Source of the DNA: Enterococcus sp. RIT-PI-f
GTDB taxonomy: Bacteria; Bacillota; Bacilli; Lactobacillales; Enterococcaceae
Direction of reading: 5' to 3'
Assembly (NCBI RefSeq): GCF_001297065.1
Contig: NZ_LHOX01000010.1
Coordinates: 62,001 to 126,000 of the forward strand
Length of the DNA: 64,000 nucleotides
A program made the position numbers and the translations under genes. Shown in pieces: positions 1 to 8,245 of this stretch. Under the pieces are notes generated by a model. That model did not search any database. It was not told the DNA's origin and saw only the letters and a list, made by a program, of their open reading frames with translations. The first letter of the stretch is position 1; every line of letters begins with the position of its first letter.

Positions 1-440
1 TTGCGGGGATTATCCTTTTTTCTCAAAAGCAAATCAAAGCATCATTGGTAGACCGCATGGCCTTTGATCAGCTCCCTTCAGAAAAAGTGCAACCATTGCA
101 TTATCAATCTGCGGATCAAACTATCCAGCAGACAAAAGCCATCTCGGTCATGTTCAGTCAACCACATGGAGAAGCATTAGACCAGGTGTATCAGTTGATT
201 GCTGACCAGGAAGATGAATTGAATCGGACGTTTTATTATTACCCGATTGTTTATGACACTGGCTTTTTCACCGACACGTATCAAGTAGATCCGAATAAAG
301 TGACCTTTGTCTTCTATGAAGAAGGGGTTGAAAAGAACCGCTTTACATTTGACTCATTTGAACATCCGGAAACTGAATTTATTCCTGAATTGAATCGCTT
401 GCCAATGTGGACGATACGCTCCTTGGATGAGGATGAATAA
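1..440 (+). CDS. C-terminal part of an unknown protein, cut by the window edge
   Basis: The reading frame is open from base 3 to a TAA at 438-440. A TTG at 45 could serve as a start, but the frame continues upstream without a stop and encodes a hydrophobic stretch (AGIILFSQKQ) that looks like the end of a transmembrane or signal segment. The gene therefore probably begins outside the window. The visible 130 or so residues are acidic, with aromatic clusters (FYYYPIVYDTGFF) and no motif I recognise. It is probably a membrane-anchored or exported protein with an extracellular domain. It is followed directly by the trpXYZ promoter and no clear terminator was seen. Confidence 0.6.
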   Translation, partial: AGIILFSQKQIKASLVDRMAFDQLPSEKVQPLHYQSADQTIQQTKAISVMFSQPHGEALDQVYQLIADQEDELNRTFYYYPIVYDTGFFTDTYQVDPNKVTFVFYEEGVEKNRFTFDSFEHPETEFIPELNRLPMWTIRSLDEDE

Positions 441-468
441 AAAAATCTGACAATTTGCAAAGTTTCTA

Positions 469-497
469 TTGACGTTTTTTTATCAATAAGCTAAACT
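469..497 (+). promoter_or_regulatory. Promoter of the trpXYZ leader
   Basis: The -35 box TTGACG (469-474) and -10 box TAAACT (492-497) are 17 bases apart. Transcription would start near 504, about 38 bases before the leader peptide start codon. Confidence 0.7.
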
Positions 498-541
498 AAA
501 TTCAAATCAAGAAATCGATCACAGGAAGAGGAGGAACAATC

Positions 542-595
542 ATGAAACTATTTATTCCATTGCAAGTCAAATCATGGCAAATCTGGCGTAGATAG
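542..595 (+). CDS. Leader peptide with two Trp codons (trpXYZ attenuator)
   Basis: A 17-codon ORF, MKLFIPLQVKSWQIWRR, starts at ATG 542 behind a strong ribosome site (GGAAGAGGAGG, about 524-535) and stops at TAG 593-595. Trp codons lie at 575-577 and 584-586, three and six codons before the stop. Tryptophan is normally rare, so two in 17 residues just before a tryptophan transporter point to a sensing peptide. The stop codon abuts the first pairing segment of the downstream attenuator, so the ribosome position would decide which hairpin forms. It is the counterpart of the Tyr/Phe leader at 3710-3775. It is too short for ordinary gene callers. Confidence 0.8.
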   Translation: MKLFIPLQVKSWQIWRR

Positions 596-711
596 TTGTA
601 TTGATGGACCTCATTCCATAGATACAACTTTTTAGAGAACCTTCTAAAGTGCTGTATCTATGCTGGTAGTTGACATATCCGCCGCATAGGACGAGCTTCT
701 ATGCGGCTTTT
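594..711 (+). promoter_or_regulatory. Ribosome-mediated attenuator upstream of trpXYZ
   Basis: Five segments can be read. Segment 1 (594-607, AGTTGTATTGATGG) pairs with segment 2 (616-629, CCATAGATACAACT). Segment 2 pairs alternatively with segment 3 (654-666, GTATCTATGCTGG). Segment 3 can partly pair with segment 4 (681-690, CCGCATAGG part). Segment 4 (681-689, GCCGCATAG) pairs perfectly with segment 5 (699-707, CTATGCGGC), followed by TTTT, forming a terminator. Inferred logic: a ribosome stalled at the Trp codons leaves segment 1 free, so 1:2 and 3:4 form and transcription goes on. A ribosome at the stop codon covers segment 1, so 2:3 and 4:5 form and transcription ends. The pairings were judged by eye. 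Confidence 0.7.
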
Positions 712-717
712 GCTTAC

Positions 718-752
718 AAGCAATTGCCCAACCATAGGCAGTTGCTTTTTTT
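718..752 (+). terminator. Second terminator in the trpXYZ leader
   Basis: An 11-bp stem, AAGCAATTGCC (718-728) with GGCAGTTGCTT (737-747) and one G-U pair, runs into seven T residues. It lies about 60 bases before trpX and behind the attenuator terminator, so transcription must pass two terminators. Confidence 0.75.
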
Positions 753-813
753 GTTCTCAACATTCGTCTGGCAATCATATCAATATACTTGAAAATAAAA
801 GGAGCAAATACAC

Positions 814-1869
814 ATGAAAAACAAGGGATTAATGGCTACAGTTATTGTTATTTTACTATTTTTGGGGGCAACATTGGTGTATCAATTAGGCATGAGCCGC
901 GGCAATGATCAAGCAGCCACGACAGCAACGACAAGTGAAAAAGCGGACAAAACGGTGGGAATCTTGCAATATGTCAGCCATGAAGCATTAGATGCCATTA
1001 CGAATGGCATCAAAGAGGGATTGAAAGAATCGGGCTATACTGAAGGCGATAATTTAACGATCGAGTTTCAAAACGGACAAGCGGATCAAAGTAAATTGGC
1101 CACGATGAGTCAGCAGCTGTTGAACAAAAATGCAGATGTGTTGGTGGGTGTGGCGACACCAGCGGCACAAGCCTTAGCAAATGTGACGCAAGATGTGCCA
1201 ATCGTATTAGGTGCTGTCACAGATCCAGTTGGGGCAAACTTGGTTGCTGATATGGACGAACCTGGCGGCAATATCACCGGGGTATCTGACAAAGCGCCTG
1301 TTGGGGCACAGATCAAATTGGCTACAGAACTCATGCCGGATGCCAAATCTGTCGGAATCTTATACTCGTCGACTGAAGACAATTCGAAGTATCAAGTGGC
1401 TGAGGCAGAAGCAGCAGCGGAAGATAATGGTTTGACCACGAAAAAATATGCGGTTCCTTCAAGTAATGAGATTGCACAAACAGTTCAAGTCATGGCGCAA
1501 GAAGTTGACTTTATCTATATTCCATTAGACAATACGATTGCGAATGCGATGCAAACTGTTGTCGGCGAAGCCAATAAAACCAAAACACCGATCATTACAT
1601 CTGTGGACACCATGGTCGAACAAGGGGGCCTAGCTACTGTTGGGCAAGACCAGTTTACGATTGGGGTGGAAACTGGAAAAATGGTGGCTGCAATCTTAGA
1701 TGGGACATCAGAACCAGCAACGACACCAATCTACACATTCAGTGATGGGGAAACGATCATCAATGAAGAACAAGCGGCGTTTTTAGGCATCACGATCCCT
1801 GACAGCATCAAAGCGGATGCGACAATGGTCAACAGCGATGATGCAACCACATCATCAAGCGCAGAGTAA
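814..1869 (+). CDS. trpX: TrpX: tryptophan ABC transporter, substrate-binding protein
   Basis: The 351-residue protein belongs to the ABC substrate-binding family PF04392 (the TrpX group known next to TrpYZ in streptococci and enterococci). Residues 7-28 form one hydrophobic segment with no lipobox cysteine, so it is probably held in the membrane by an uncleaved anchor. Two Rossmann-like lobes follow: VGILQYVSHEALDAITNGI opens the first and SVGILYSSTEDNS the second. The tail is rich in Thr and Ser. The ribosome site AAGGAGC is 8-9 bases before ATG 814. It is first in an operon with a permease and an ATPase. Tryptophan as the substrate is inferred from family usage and from the two-Trp leader peptide upstream. 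Confidence 0.85.
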   Translation: MKNKGLMATVIVILLFLGATLVYQLGMSRGNDQAATTATTSEKADKTVGILQYVSHEALDAITNGIKEGLKESGYTEGDNLTIEFQNGQADQSKLATMSQQLLNKNADVLVGVATPAAQALANVTQDVPIVLGAVTDPVGANLVADMDEPGGNITGVSDKAPVGAQIKLATELMPDAKSVGILYSSTEDNSKYQVAEAEAAAEDNGLTTKKYAVPSSNEIAQTVQVMAQEVDFIYIPLDNTIANAMQTVVGEANKTKTPIITSVDTMVEQGGLATVGQDQFTIGVETGKMVAAILDGTSEPATTPIYTFSDGETIINEEQAAFLGITIPDSIKADATMVNSDDATTSSSAE

Positions 1870-1937
1870 CGTAACGGATTAGGCACTGCCAATGTCGCTA
1901 GCGGCATCTGGCAGTGCGCAATAATGGAGGAATCAAC

Positions 1938-2822
1938 ATGATCGTATCAGCAATCGGCCAAGGGCTATTATGGGGCATTCTTGGTTTAGGTATTTTTATG
2001 ACGTATCGCATTCTAAATTTTCCAGACATGACGACTGAAGGCTCGTTTCCTCTAGGAGGGGCCGTGTGTGTCACAGCCATCACCCATGGCGTTTCGCCTG
2101 TTTTGGCGACTGTACTGGGTGTACTGGCTGGTATGTGTGCAGGATGTGTCACGGGTCTGCTTTACACCAAAGGTAAGATTCCAGTGATCTTAGCAGGGAT
2201 CCTAGTGATGTCAGCCTTGAATTCTGTCATGTTGTTTGTCATGCAATCACCGAATCTGTCTTTATTGAATCAACCGAAAATTCAAGACTTTTTTACAAAA
2301 ATGAATTTGCCAAACTATTACGATACGGTCATCATTGGGTTGATCATGGTCGTATTGATTGGCGGCATCTTGTTGTATCTGTTCCATACCAATCTTGGTC
2401 AAGCTTATATTGCAACAGGCGACAATGAAGACATGGCCAAATCAATGGGTATCAACACTGATCGGATGAAGATTTTGGGTTTGATCGTATCTAATGGGGT
2501 CATTGCATTGTCAGGGGCATTGATTGCCCAAAATGACGGCTATGCGGATGTCAGCAAAGGGATTGGGGTCATCGTGATCGGATTGGCATCGATCATTATC
2601 GGTGAGGTTCTATATGGAGAATTGACCCTAGTGGAACGCTTGATTGCGATCGTGATTGGTAGTATCATCTATCAATTATTGATTTTATTTGTGATTAAAG
2701 CTGGTTTTGATACGACGTACTTGAAAATATTCTCTGCCATCGTATTGACGATCTGCCTATTGATCCCGCAACTAAAGCAAGCCCTGCATTTACGCACAGG
2801 GTTCGAAACGGAGGATGAGTAA
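1938..2822 (+). CDS. trpY: TrpY: tryptophan ABC transporter permease
   Basis: This 294-residue membrane protein has about eight or nine hydrophobic segments and belongs to the branched-chain-type permease family (PF02653). It opens with MIVSAIGQGLLWGILGLGIF. I chose ATG 1938 because GGAGG (1926-1930) lies 7 bases before it; an in-frame ATG at 1914 has no ribosome site. A GDNEDMAKSMGIN loop matches the cytoplasmic coupling region of such permeases. It sits between the binding protein and the ATPase and overlaps the latter by one base (TAATG). Confidence 0.87.
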   Translation: MIVSAIGQGLLWGILGLGIFMTYRILNFPDMTTEGSFPLGGAVCVTAITHGVSPVLATVLGVLAGMCAGCVTGLLYTKGKIPVILAGILVMSALNSVMLFVMQSPNLSLLNQPKIQDFFTKMNLPNYYDTVIIGLIMVVLIGGILLYLFHTNLGQAYIATGDNEDMAKSMGINTDRMKILGLIVSNGVIALSGALIAQNDGYADVSKGIGVIVIGLASIIIGEVLYGELTLVERLIAIVIGSIIYQLLILFVIKAGFDTTYLKIFSAIVLTICLLIPQLKQALHLRTGFETEDE

Positions 2823-3580
2823 TGTTACAGATCAGCAAAGCAACCAAAGTGGTGGGCAATGGTCCCCATGAAAAGAAAGTCCTACTGAATAAAGTTGACT
2901 TGACATTACAACCAGGTGAGTTCGTCACGGTGGTAGGCGGCAATGGCGCAGGGAAAAGTACCTTGTTCAATTGTATTTCTGGCACACTGCCACTAACAAG
3001 CGGGCAGATCAAGATCGATGACCAAGAGGTCACCACGCTATCGGAAGAAAAAAGAGCCCGCTATTTGGCGCGGGTCTTTCAGGATCCAAAAATGGGTACT
3101 GCACCGCGGATGACCGTTGCAGAAAACTTATTGTTGGCACAAAAAAGAGGGCAAAAGCGTAATTTGAAATTGCGACAGCTGCAAAATCAACGGGAGTATT
3201 TCTATACTTTGTGCCAACAAGTTGGCAATGGCTTGGAACAACATTTGGACACACCGACGGGAAATTTGTCAGGTGGGCAAAGACAAGCGTTAAGTTTGCT
3301 GATGGCCACGATCCAAACACCAAAATTGCTGCTATTGGATGAGCATACCGCGGCTTTGGATCCCAAGACATCCAAACAACTGATGCAGATCACTGCTGAG
3401 AGAGTGGCCCAACAGCAATTGACGTGCTTGATGATCACCCACCGCATGGACGATGCATTAAAATACGGTAATCGTTTGATTTTATTGCGCAAAGGAGAAA
3501 TCGTCAAAGATTTGTCCGCAACAGAAAAAGCGGCGCTTAGCTTGCCTGAACTGTTATTGTTCTTTGAAGATGATTTGTAA
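2822..3580 (+). CDS. trpZ: TrpZ: tryptophan ABC transporter ATPase
   Basis: The 252-residue protein is a complete ABC ATPase. It has Walker A GGNGAGKST (residues about 40-48), signature LSGGQRQ (about 150), Walker B LLLLDEHTAALD with the catalytic Glu, and a switch His in MITHRMDD. It would energise uptake through TrpXY. Its ATG overlaps the permease stop. A weak hairpin with no T-run follows the gene, so termination here is unclear and the aro promoter begins only 65 bases on. Confidence 0.87.
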   Translation: MLQISKATKVVGNGPHEKKVLLNKVDLTLQPGEFVTVVGGNGAGKSTLFNCISGTLPLTSGQIKIDDQEVTTLSEEKRARYLARVFQDPKMGTAPRMTVAENLLLAQKRGQKRNLKLRQLQNQREYFYTLCQQVGNGLEQHLDTPTGNLSGGQRQALSLLMATIQTPKLLLLDEHTAALDPKTSKQLMQITAERVAQQQLTCLMITHRMDDALKYGNRLILLRKGEIVKDLSATEKAALSLPELLLFFEDDL

Positions 3581-3645
3581 AACGTTGCTATTACAGCGTT
3601 CAGCTAAATGAAATGCAAATATTTGAAAAAAATCAGAAAAAATCA

Positions 3646-3674
3646 TTGACAACTTTCACGAGAAATCCTATACT
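3646..3674 (+). promoter_or_regulatory. Promoter of the aro operon leader
   Basis: The -35 box TTGACA (3646-3651) and -10 box TATACT (3669-3674) are 17 bases apart. This near-consensus promoter lies about 35 bases before the leader peptide start. Confidence 0.8.
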
Positions 3675-3709
3675 AAGGTCAATCTTACATCAGTTTGGAG
3701 CGAACTATT

Positions 3710-3775
3710 ATGCAAAAACAATTGCAATCGAACCCCTCACAACTGAATAATTATTACTTTAGCTATTTTAGATAG
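3710..3775 (+). CDS. Leader peptide rich in Tyr and Phe (aro operon attenuator)
   Basis: A 21-codon ORF starts at ATG 3710 behind TTGGAG (3695-3700) and stops at TAG 3773-3775. It ends in Asn-Asn-Tyr-Tyr-Phe-Ser-Tyr-Phe-Arg, giving five Tyr/Phe codons in six positions (3752-3769). The operon that follows makes chorismate, tyrosine and phenylalanine, so this is a sensing peptide for both end products. Like the trpXYZ leader it ends in AGA TAG, with pairing segment 1 starting at the next base. It is not annotated by ordinary gene callers because of its size. Confidence 0.87.
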   Translation: MQKQLQSNPSQLNNYYFSYFR

Positions 3776-3890
3776 GTTTGTATTCATGAAAGCATGGATG
3801 CAAACTACACGTTTGTATCTATGATGGCTAGGGCATTTCGTAATGAATTCGCAGCCACGTAGATCGTAAAATCTATAGTGGCTATTTTTT
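3776..3890 (+). promoter_or_regulatory. Ribosome-mediated attenuator upstream of the aro operon
   Basis: Segment 1 (3776-3788, GTTTGTATTCATG) pairs over 13 positions with segment 2 (3793-3805, CATGGATGCAAAC), with G-U pairs. Segment 3 (3811-3823, GTTTGTATCTATG) is almost a copy of segment 1 and pairs equally well with segment 2. The end of segment 3 (about 3818-3829, TCTATGATGGCT) can pair with segment 4 (3853-3864, AGCCACGTAGAT). Segment 4 also pairs with segment 5 (3871-3883, ATCTATAGTGGCT), which is followed by a T-run (terminator). Inferred logic: stalling at Tyr/Phe codons allows 1:2 and 3:4 (read-through); a ribosome at the stop codon masks segment 1 and allows 2:3 and 4:5 (stop). Confidence 0.82.
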
Positions 3891-3921
3891 ATATTCGCAT
3901 ATCAGCTGATATGTAATGTTT

Positions 3922-3968
3922 AAAGATGTTCACTGTAGATTCTGACAATTTACGGTGGACATCTTTTT
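3922..3968 (+). terminator. Second terminator in the aro leader
   Basis: A 16-bp stem pairs 3922-3937 (AAAGATGTTCACTGTA) with 3951-3966 (TACGGTGGACATCTTT), using two G-U pairs, and runs into a T-run. It ends about 20 bases before aroE. As in the trpXYZ leader, a second independent terminator follows the attenuator. Confidence 0.75.
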
Positions 3969-3988
3969 TGTTGAAGGGAATGAATCAA

Positions 3989-4858
3989 ATGGAACAAATG
4001 TTCTCCGGTCATACCCGCTTAGCCGCACTGTTCGCTAAGCCAGCACGACACAGCATCTCACCAGCAATGCACAATCTGTCTTTTTCAGAAAACAACATTG
4101 ATGCAGTCTATCTTGCCTTTGATGTTGAACCAGAAAACTTGGCAACTAGCATTGAAAGTATCCGTACCTTAGATATGTTAGGTGTCAATCTATCAATGCC
4201 CCACAAGATGGCGGCTGTACCATTGGTAGATGCACTTTCACCAGCAGCGGCTTTGATTGGTGCGATCAACACGATCGTCAACGACAACGGTCACTTAACT
4301 GGACACAATACAGACGGCATCGGCTTTATGAAAGCACTGGAGGCAATCGATGTGTCGATCATCGGTGAAACGATCACAGTGATCGGAGCCGGCGGTGCAG
4401 CAACAGCGATCATTAGTCAAGCAGCTTTGGATGGTGTCAAAGAGATCCAAGTATTTAATCGAAAAGATGCTTTTTATCCAGTGATCGAAGTCAAATTACA
4501 AGAAATTGCGCAACAAACAGGCTGCAACATCACACTGCAAGACTTAGCAGATGATTCAGCTTTGGCAGACGCTTTGAATAAGAGTCAGTTGCTGGTCAAT
4601 GCGACTGGGGTTGGGATGAAACCCAATGAATCAGAGAGTCCGCTAAAAGACACATCGCTATTACGGGCGTCAATGGCGGTCTACGATGTGATCTACAATC
4701 CCCGTGAAACCCAATTGTTGCGGGATGCTAAAGCAGCCGGTGCCAAAACAGCAAATGGATTGAGCATGCTGCTCTATCAAGGTGCTGCAGCATTTGAATT
4801 ATGGACAGGCAAAGAAATGCCCGTGAAGAAAGTCCAAGCATTGATCGAAACATTATAA
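3989..4858 (+). CDS. aroE: Shikimate dehydrogenase AroE
   Basis: AroE reduces 3-dehydroshikimate to shikimate with NADPH. The substrate domain shows SISPAMHN (shikimate binding) and NTDGIGF, and the nucleotide domain shows GAGGAATA with NRKD after it. The C-terminus has NGLSMLLYQGAAAFELWTG, typical of the family. I chose ATG 3989 (289 residues) because GAAGGGA lies 9-10 bases upstream; ATG 3980 in the same frame sits too close to it. It is the first gene of the eight-gene aromatic operon. Confidence 0.93.
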   Translation: MEQMFSGHTRLAALFAKPARHSISPAMHNLSFSENNIDAVYLAFDVEPENLATSIESIRTLDMLGVNLSMPHKMAAVPLVDALSPAAALIGAINTIVNDNGHLTGHNTDGIGFMKALEAIDVSIIGETITVIGAGGAATAIISQAALDGVKEIQVFNRKDAFYPVIEVKLQEIAQQTGCNITLQDLADDSALADALNKSQLLVNATGVGMKPNESESPLKDTSLLRASMAVYDVIYNPRETQLLRDAKAAGAKTANGLSMLLYQGAAAFELWTGKEMPVKKVQALIETL

Positions 4859-4908
4859 AAAAGCAACTATAAATTATAAACTATAAAAACTGAAAGTAGG
4901 AAATGAAA

Positions 4909-5928
4909 ATGATCGTAATTATGAAACCAGGCGCAACTGCCGAACAAGTGGATGTTGTTGTAACAAGAATCAAAAAAGAAGGCTTGGATGTTCAAGTCAA
5001 CCAAGGAAAAGAACAAGTCGTGATCGGCCTTAAAGGAGATACCCGCTTGATCCAAGATGTTGCATTCCGCAGTTACGAAGGCGTTGAAGACGCAATTCGT
5101 ATTTCAAATACGTACAAATTGACTTCACGTGAATTCCATCCGCAAGATACAGTTGTCGATGTTGATGGGGTAAAAATCGGTGGTGGCAACTTCGTTACAA
5201 TGGCTGGCCCATGTTCAATCGAAGGCCTTGATCAAATCCGTGAATGTGCCCGGATCGCGAAAGCCGGCGGTGCAACGATCTTACGTGGAGGTGCCTTCAA
5301 ACCTCGGACGTCACCATACGCTTTCCAAGGATTAGAAGAAGAAGGCTTGAAATACATCCGTCAAGCAGCAGATGAGTTGGGTATGAAAGTCATTACTGAA
5401 GTCATGGATGAAGGCCATATCGATATGGTTGCTGCATACAGCGACATTTTACAGATTGGTGCCCGCAATATGCAAAACTTCAAATTACTATCAGCTGTTG
5501 GGAAAACAGGCAAACCAATCGGCTTGAAACGCGGAATCTCAGGTACGATCGATGAGTGGTTGAATGCAGCTGAATACATTGCCGTACAAGACAAGAGTGA
5601 AGTGATTTTCATTGAACGGGGGATTCGGACTTACGAAACAGCTACACGAAACACCTTCGACCTCAGTGCGGTGCCAATCATCAAGAAACTAAGTCACTTC
5701 CCAATCATTGTTGACCCTAGTCATGGTACAGGCATTTGGGATCTAGTTCCGCCAATGGCGAGAGCGGGTGTCGCTGCTGGGGCAGATGGTATGATCGTCG
5801 AAATCCATCCTGATCCAGCGAATGCATGGTCAGATGGTCCGCAATCATTGAATGAAAAAACATACATGAGAATGATGCAAGAAGTCAATATTATGGAAAA
5901 AGCGATGAAAGAAATCAAAGCATTATAA
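4909..5928 (+). CDS. aroF: 3-deoxy-7-phosphoheptulonate (DAHP) synthase, type I beta
   Basis: This enzyme joins phosphoenolpyruvate and erythrose 4-phosphate, the entry step of the shikimate pathway. About 75 N-terminal residues (MIVIMKPGATAEQVDVVVTR) form the ferredoxin-like regulatory domain seen in Thermotoga-type enzymes, where it mediates Tyr/Phe inhibition. The barrel then shows GPCSIEG, GGATILRGGAFKPRTSPY, QIGARNMQNF, KRGI and DPSHGTG. ATG 4909 is preferred over ATG 4903 because of its 8-base distance from AGTAGG. Enzyme feedback by Tyr/Phe would complement the Tyr/Phe leader control. Confidence 0.93.
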   Translation: MIVIMKPGATAEQVDVVVTRIKKEGLDVQVNQGKEQVVIGLKGDTRLIQDVAFRSYEGVEDAIRISNTYKLTSREFHPQDTVVDVDGVKIGGGNFVTMAGPCSIEGLDQIRECARIAKAGGATILRGGAFKPRTSPYAFQGLEEEGLKYIRQAADELGMKVITEVMDEGHIDMVAAYSDILQIGARNMQNFKLLSAVGKTGKPIGLKRGISGTIDEWLNAAEYIAVQDKSEVIFIERGIRTYETATRNTFDLSAVPIIKKLSHFPIIVDPSHGTGIWDLVPPMARAGVAAGADGMIVEIHPDPANAWSDGPQSLNEKTYMRMMQEVNIMEKAMKEIKAL

Positions 5929-5958
5929 TCTGAAGAACAAATCGTGAGGTGTAGGTAG

Positions 5959-7017
5959 ATGTTACACATAAATTTAAAAGATCAATCATACGATATCATC
6001 ATCGAGTCAGGCGCCTTTAAAGAGGTCGGTAGTTGGGTCAGTCGCTTGTGGCAAGCACAAAAAGTCGCGGTGATCACCGATAGCCATGTTGCCCCTTTGT
6101 ATGGAGAAGCCATAATGACAGCTTTGAAGCGCCATGGGTTTGATGCGACATTGCTCGAAGTGCCCGCAGGGGAAAAAAGCAAATCATTGCTGCAAGCTAC
6201 GGCCCTTTATGATCAGTTGGCAACATTCGGCATGACCCGCAGCGATGGCATCATTGCGTTAGGAGGCGGTGTGATCGGTGATTTGGCTGGTTTTGTGGCC
6301 TCTACCTATATGCGAGGGATCCATTTCTTGCAAATCCCAACGAGTTTATTGGCACAAGTAGATTCGAGTATTGGCGGCAAAACAGCCGTCAATACCGATT
6401 CAGCCAAAAACCTGGTGGGGACGTTCTCTCAGCCAGAAGGCGTCTTGATTGATCCAGCGCTGCTGACTACATTGCCCATCCAAAGGGTGCGAGAAGGCAT
6501 AGCTGAGATCATCAAATCAGCGGCTATCGCAGATCCAATTCTATGGCAAAGACTTGCAGCATTAACGGATGAAGAAGATCTCTTAGCACATGCAACAGAA
6601 ATCATCACTGAAACGTTGAAAATCAAGCAACAGGTTGTGGAAGAAGATCCATTTGATCATGGCAGCCGATTGACATTGAATTTTGGTCATACCATTGGCC
6701 ATGGATTGGAAAAGTTATCTGGATTCGGCACGTTGAGTCACGGTGAGGGTGTGGCGATCGGTATGGTGATGATCACACGCCATGCGGAGAAGATCGGACT
6801 TTCGCCTAAAGGAACAACTGACCAATTAATAGACATGATACGCAAATTCAATTTGCCTATTGCGGCACCTAAAGTGGCACAATCGACATTGTTTGAAGCA
6901 ATCAGCCATGACAAGAAAGCCAGAGGCAGTCACCTCAAAATTATCTTGTTAGATGAAATTGGCAAGGCGAAAATCGTCACGATACCGACTGAAAAAATCA
7001 GAGACTACATACAATAA
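5959..7017 (+). CDS. aroB: 3-dehydroquinate synthase AroB
   Basis: The 352-residue enzyme turns DAHP into 3-dehydroquinate with NAD+ and a divalent metal. It shows GGGVIGDLAGFVASTYMRG, PTSLLAQVDSSIGGKTAVN, NFGHTIGHGLEKLSG (metal His) and HGEGVAIGM. The length is normal for the family. It is the third gene of the operon, starting 30 bases after DAHP synthase behind a GAGGTG-type ribosome site. Confidence 0.95.
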   Translation: MLHINLKDQSYDIIIESGAFKEVGSWVSRLWQAQKVAVITDSHVAPLYGEAIMTALKRHGFDATLLEVPAGEKSKSLLQATALYDQLATFGMTRSDGIIALGGGVIGDLAGFVASTYMRGIHFLQIPTSLLAQVDSSIGGKTAVNTDSAKNLVGTFSQPEGVLIDPALLTTLPIQRVREGIAEIIKSAAIADPILWQRLAALTDEEDLLAHATEIITETLKIKQQVVEEDPFDHGSRLTLNFGHTIGHGLEKLSGFGTLSHGEGVAIGMVMITRHAEKIGLSPKGTTDQLIDMIRKFNLPIAAPKVAQSTLFEAISHDKKARGSHLKIILLDEIGKAKIVTIPTEKIRDYIQ

Positions 7018-7035
7018 GAAAGAAGGTTATCCAAC

Positions 7036-8202
7036 ATGCGCTATATTACAGCTGGGGAATCCCATGGACCAGAATTGACAGCAATCATCGAAGGCTTGCC
7101 CGCTGGCCTGCCATTGACGGCTGAAGACATTAATCATGAATTGGCAAGAAGGCAGACTGGTTATGGTCGAGGCGGCCGCATGCTGATCGAGAAAGACCAA
7201 GTCAAGATCACTTCCGGGATTCGCCATGGTAAAACGTTAGGTTCTCCCGTCACATTGATCGTTGAAAATAAAGACTGGAAAAACTGGACCAAAGTCATGG
7301 CCATTGAAGAAGTGCCTGAAAAAGACCGCAAGTTGCGGCGTGTTGCACGGCCTAGACCGGGACATGCAGATTTGGTCGGAGGGATGAAATACCATCATAA
7401 AGATTTACGCAACGTCCTTGAACGCTCCTCTGCTAGAGAGACGACGATGCGGGTAGCAATTGGTGCAATTGCTAAGAAAATATTGAAAGAGTTAGAGATA
7501 GATGTCGCTGGCCATGTCACCATGCTAGGCGGGATCAAGGCTGAGATTCCTGACGGCTTGACTGTCAAAGAAATTGCTGAACGTTCTGAGGCATCCGAAG
7601 TCCGAGTCCTTGATCCTTCAGTTGAAGCAGACATCAAGGCCTTGATCGATCAAACAAAGAAAAATGGCGACACGATTGGTGGCGTTGTAGAAGTCTTAGT
7701 TGGCGGCGTGCCAGCAGGTCTTGGCAGTTATGTGCAATGGGATAAAAAACTCGATGCCAAAATTGCCCAAGCTGTTGTCAGCATCAATGCTTTCAAAGGC
7801 GCTGAGTTTGGGGTCGGCTTCGAAGCTGGGGTATTGCCAGGATCCAAAGTCATGGATGAGATCTTGTGGAATGCGACATCCGGGTATACCCGACGCAGCA
7901 ATAATTTAGGCGGCTTTGAAGGTGGAATGACCAATGGAGAACCTATCGTGGTACGCGGCGTCATGAAACCAATCCCAACGTTGTATAAACCATTGCAAAG
8001 CGTAGATATCGACAGCAAGGAACCCTACAAAGCAAGTGTCGAACGCTCTGATAGTACTGCAGTACCAGCAGCAAGTGTCGTCTGCGAAAGTGTGGTTGCT
8101 ACAGTTGTCGCCAATGAGATCTTAGAGAAATTCCCAAGTGATTCATACGAAGAATTACAAGCGGCAGTCAAAGAATACCGCGCATACTTACTACAGTATT
8201 AA
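7036..8202 (+). CDS. aroC: Chorismate synthase AroC
   Basis: The 388-residue protein converts 5-enolpyruvylshikimate 3-phosphate to chorismate using reduced FMN. It opens with [24 protein letters not shown], then [42 protein letters not shown] and the conserved [19 protein letters not shown]. It starts 18 bases after aroB. Confidence 0.96.
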   Translation: MRYITAGESHGPELTAIIEGLPAGLPLTAEDINHELARRQTGYGRGGRMLIEKDQVKITSGIRHGKTLGSPVTLIVENKDWKNWTKVMAIEEVPEKDRKLRRVARPRPGHADLVGGMKYHHKDLRNVLERSSARETTMRVAIGAIAKKILKELEIDVAGHVTMLGGIKAEIPDGLTVKEIAERSEASEVRVLDPSVEADIKALIDQTKKNGDTIGGVVEVLVGGVPAGLGSYVQWDKKLDAKIAQAVVSINAFKGAEFGVGFEAGVLPGSKVMDEILWNATSGYTRRSNNLGGFEGGMTNGEPIVVRGVMKPIPTLYKPLQSVDIDSKEPYKASVERSDSTAVPAASVVCESVVATVVANEILEKFPSDSYEELQAAVKEYRAYLLQY

Positions 8203-8245
8203 ATACAGGTTGACAAAAAAATGAATGAAGGAGAGGACAAGGGAT

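Noticed and set aside
3583-3603. Hairpin after trpZ as a terminator
   Set aside because: The 7-bp stem has no T-run after it, so termination is not supported.
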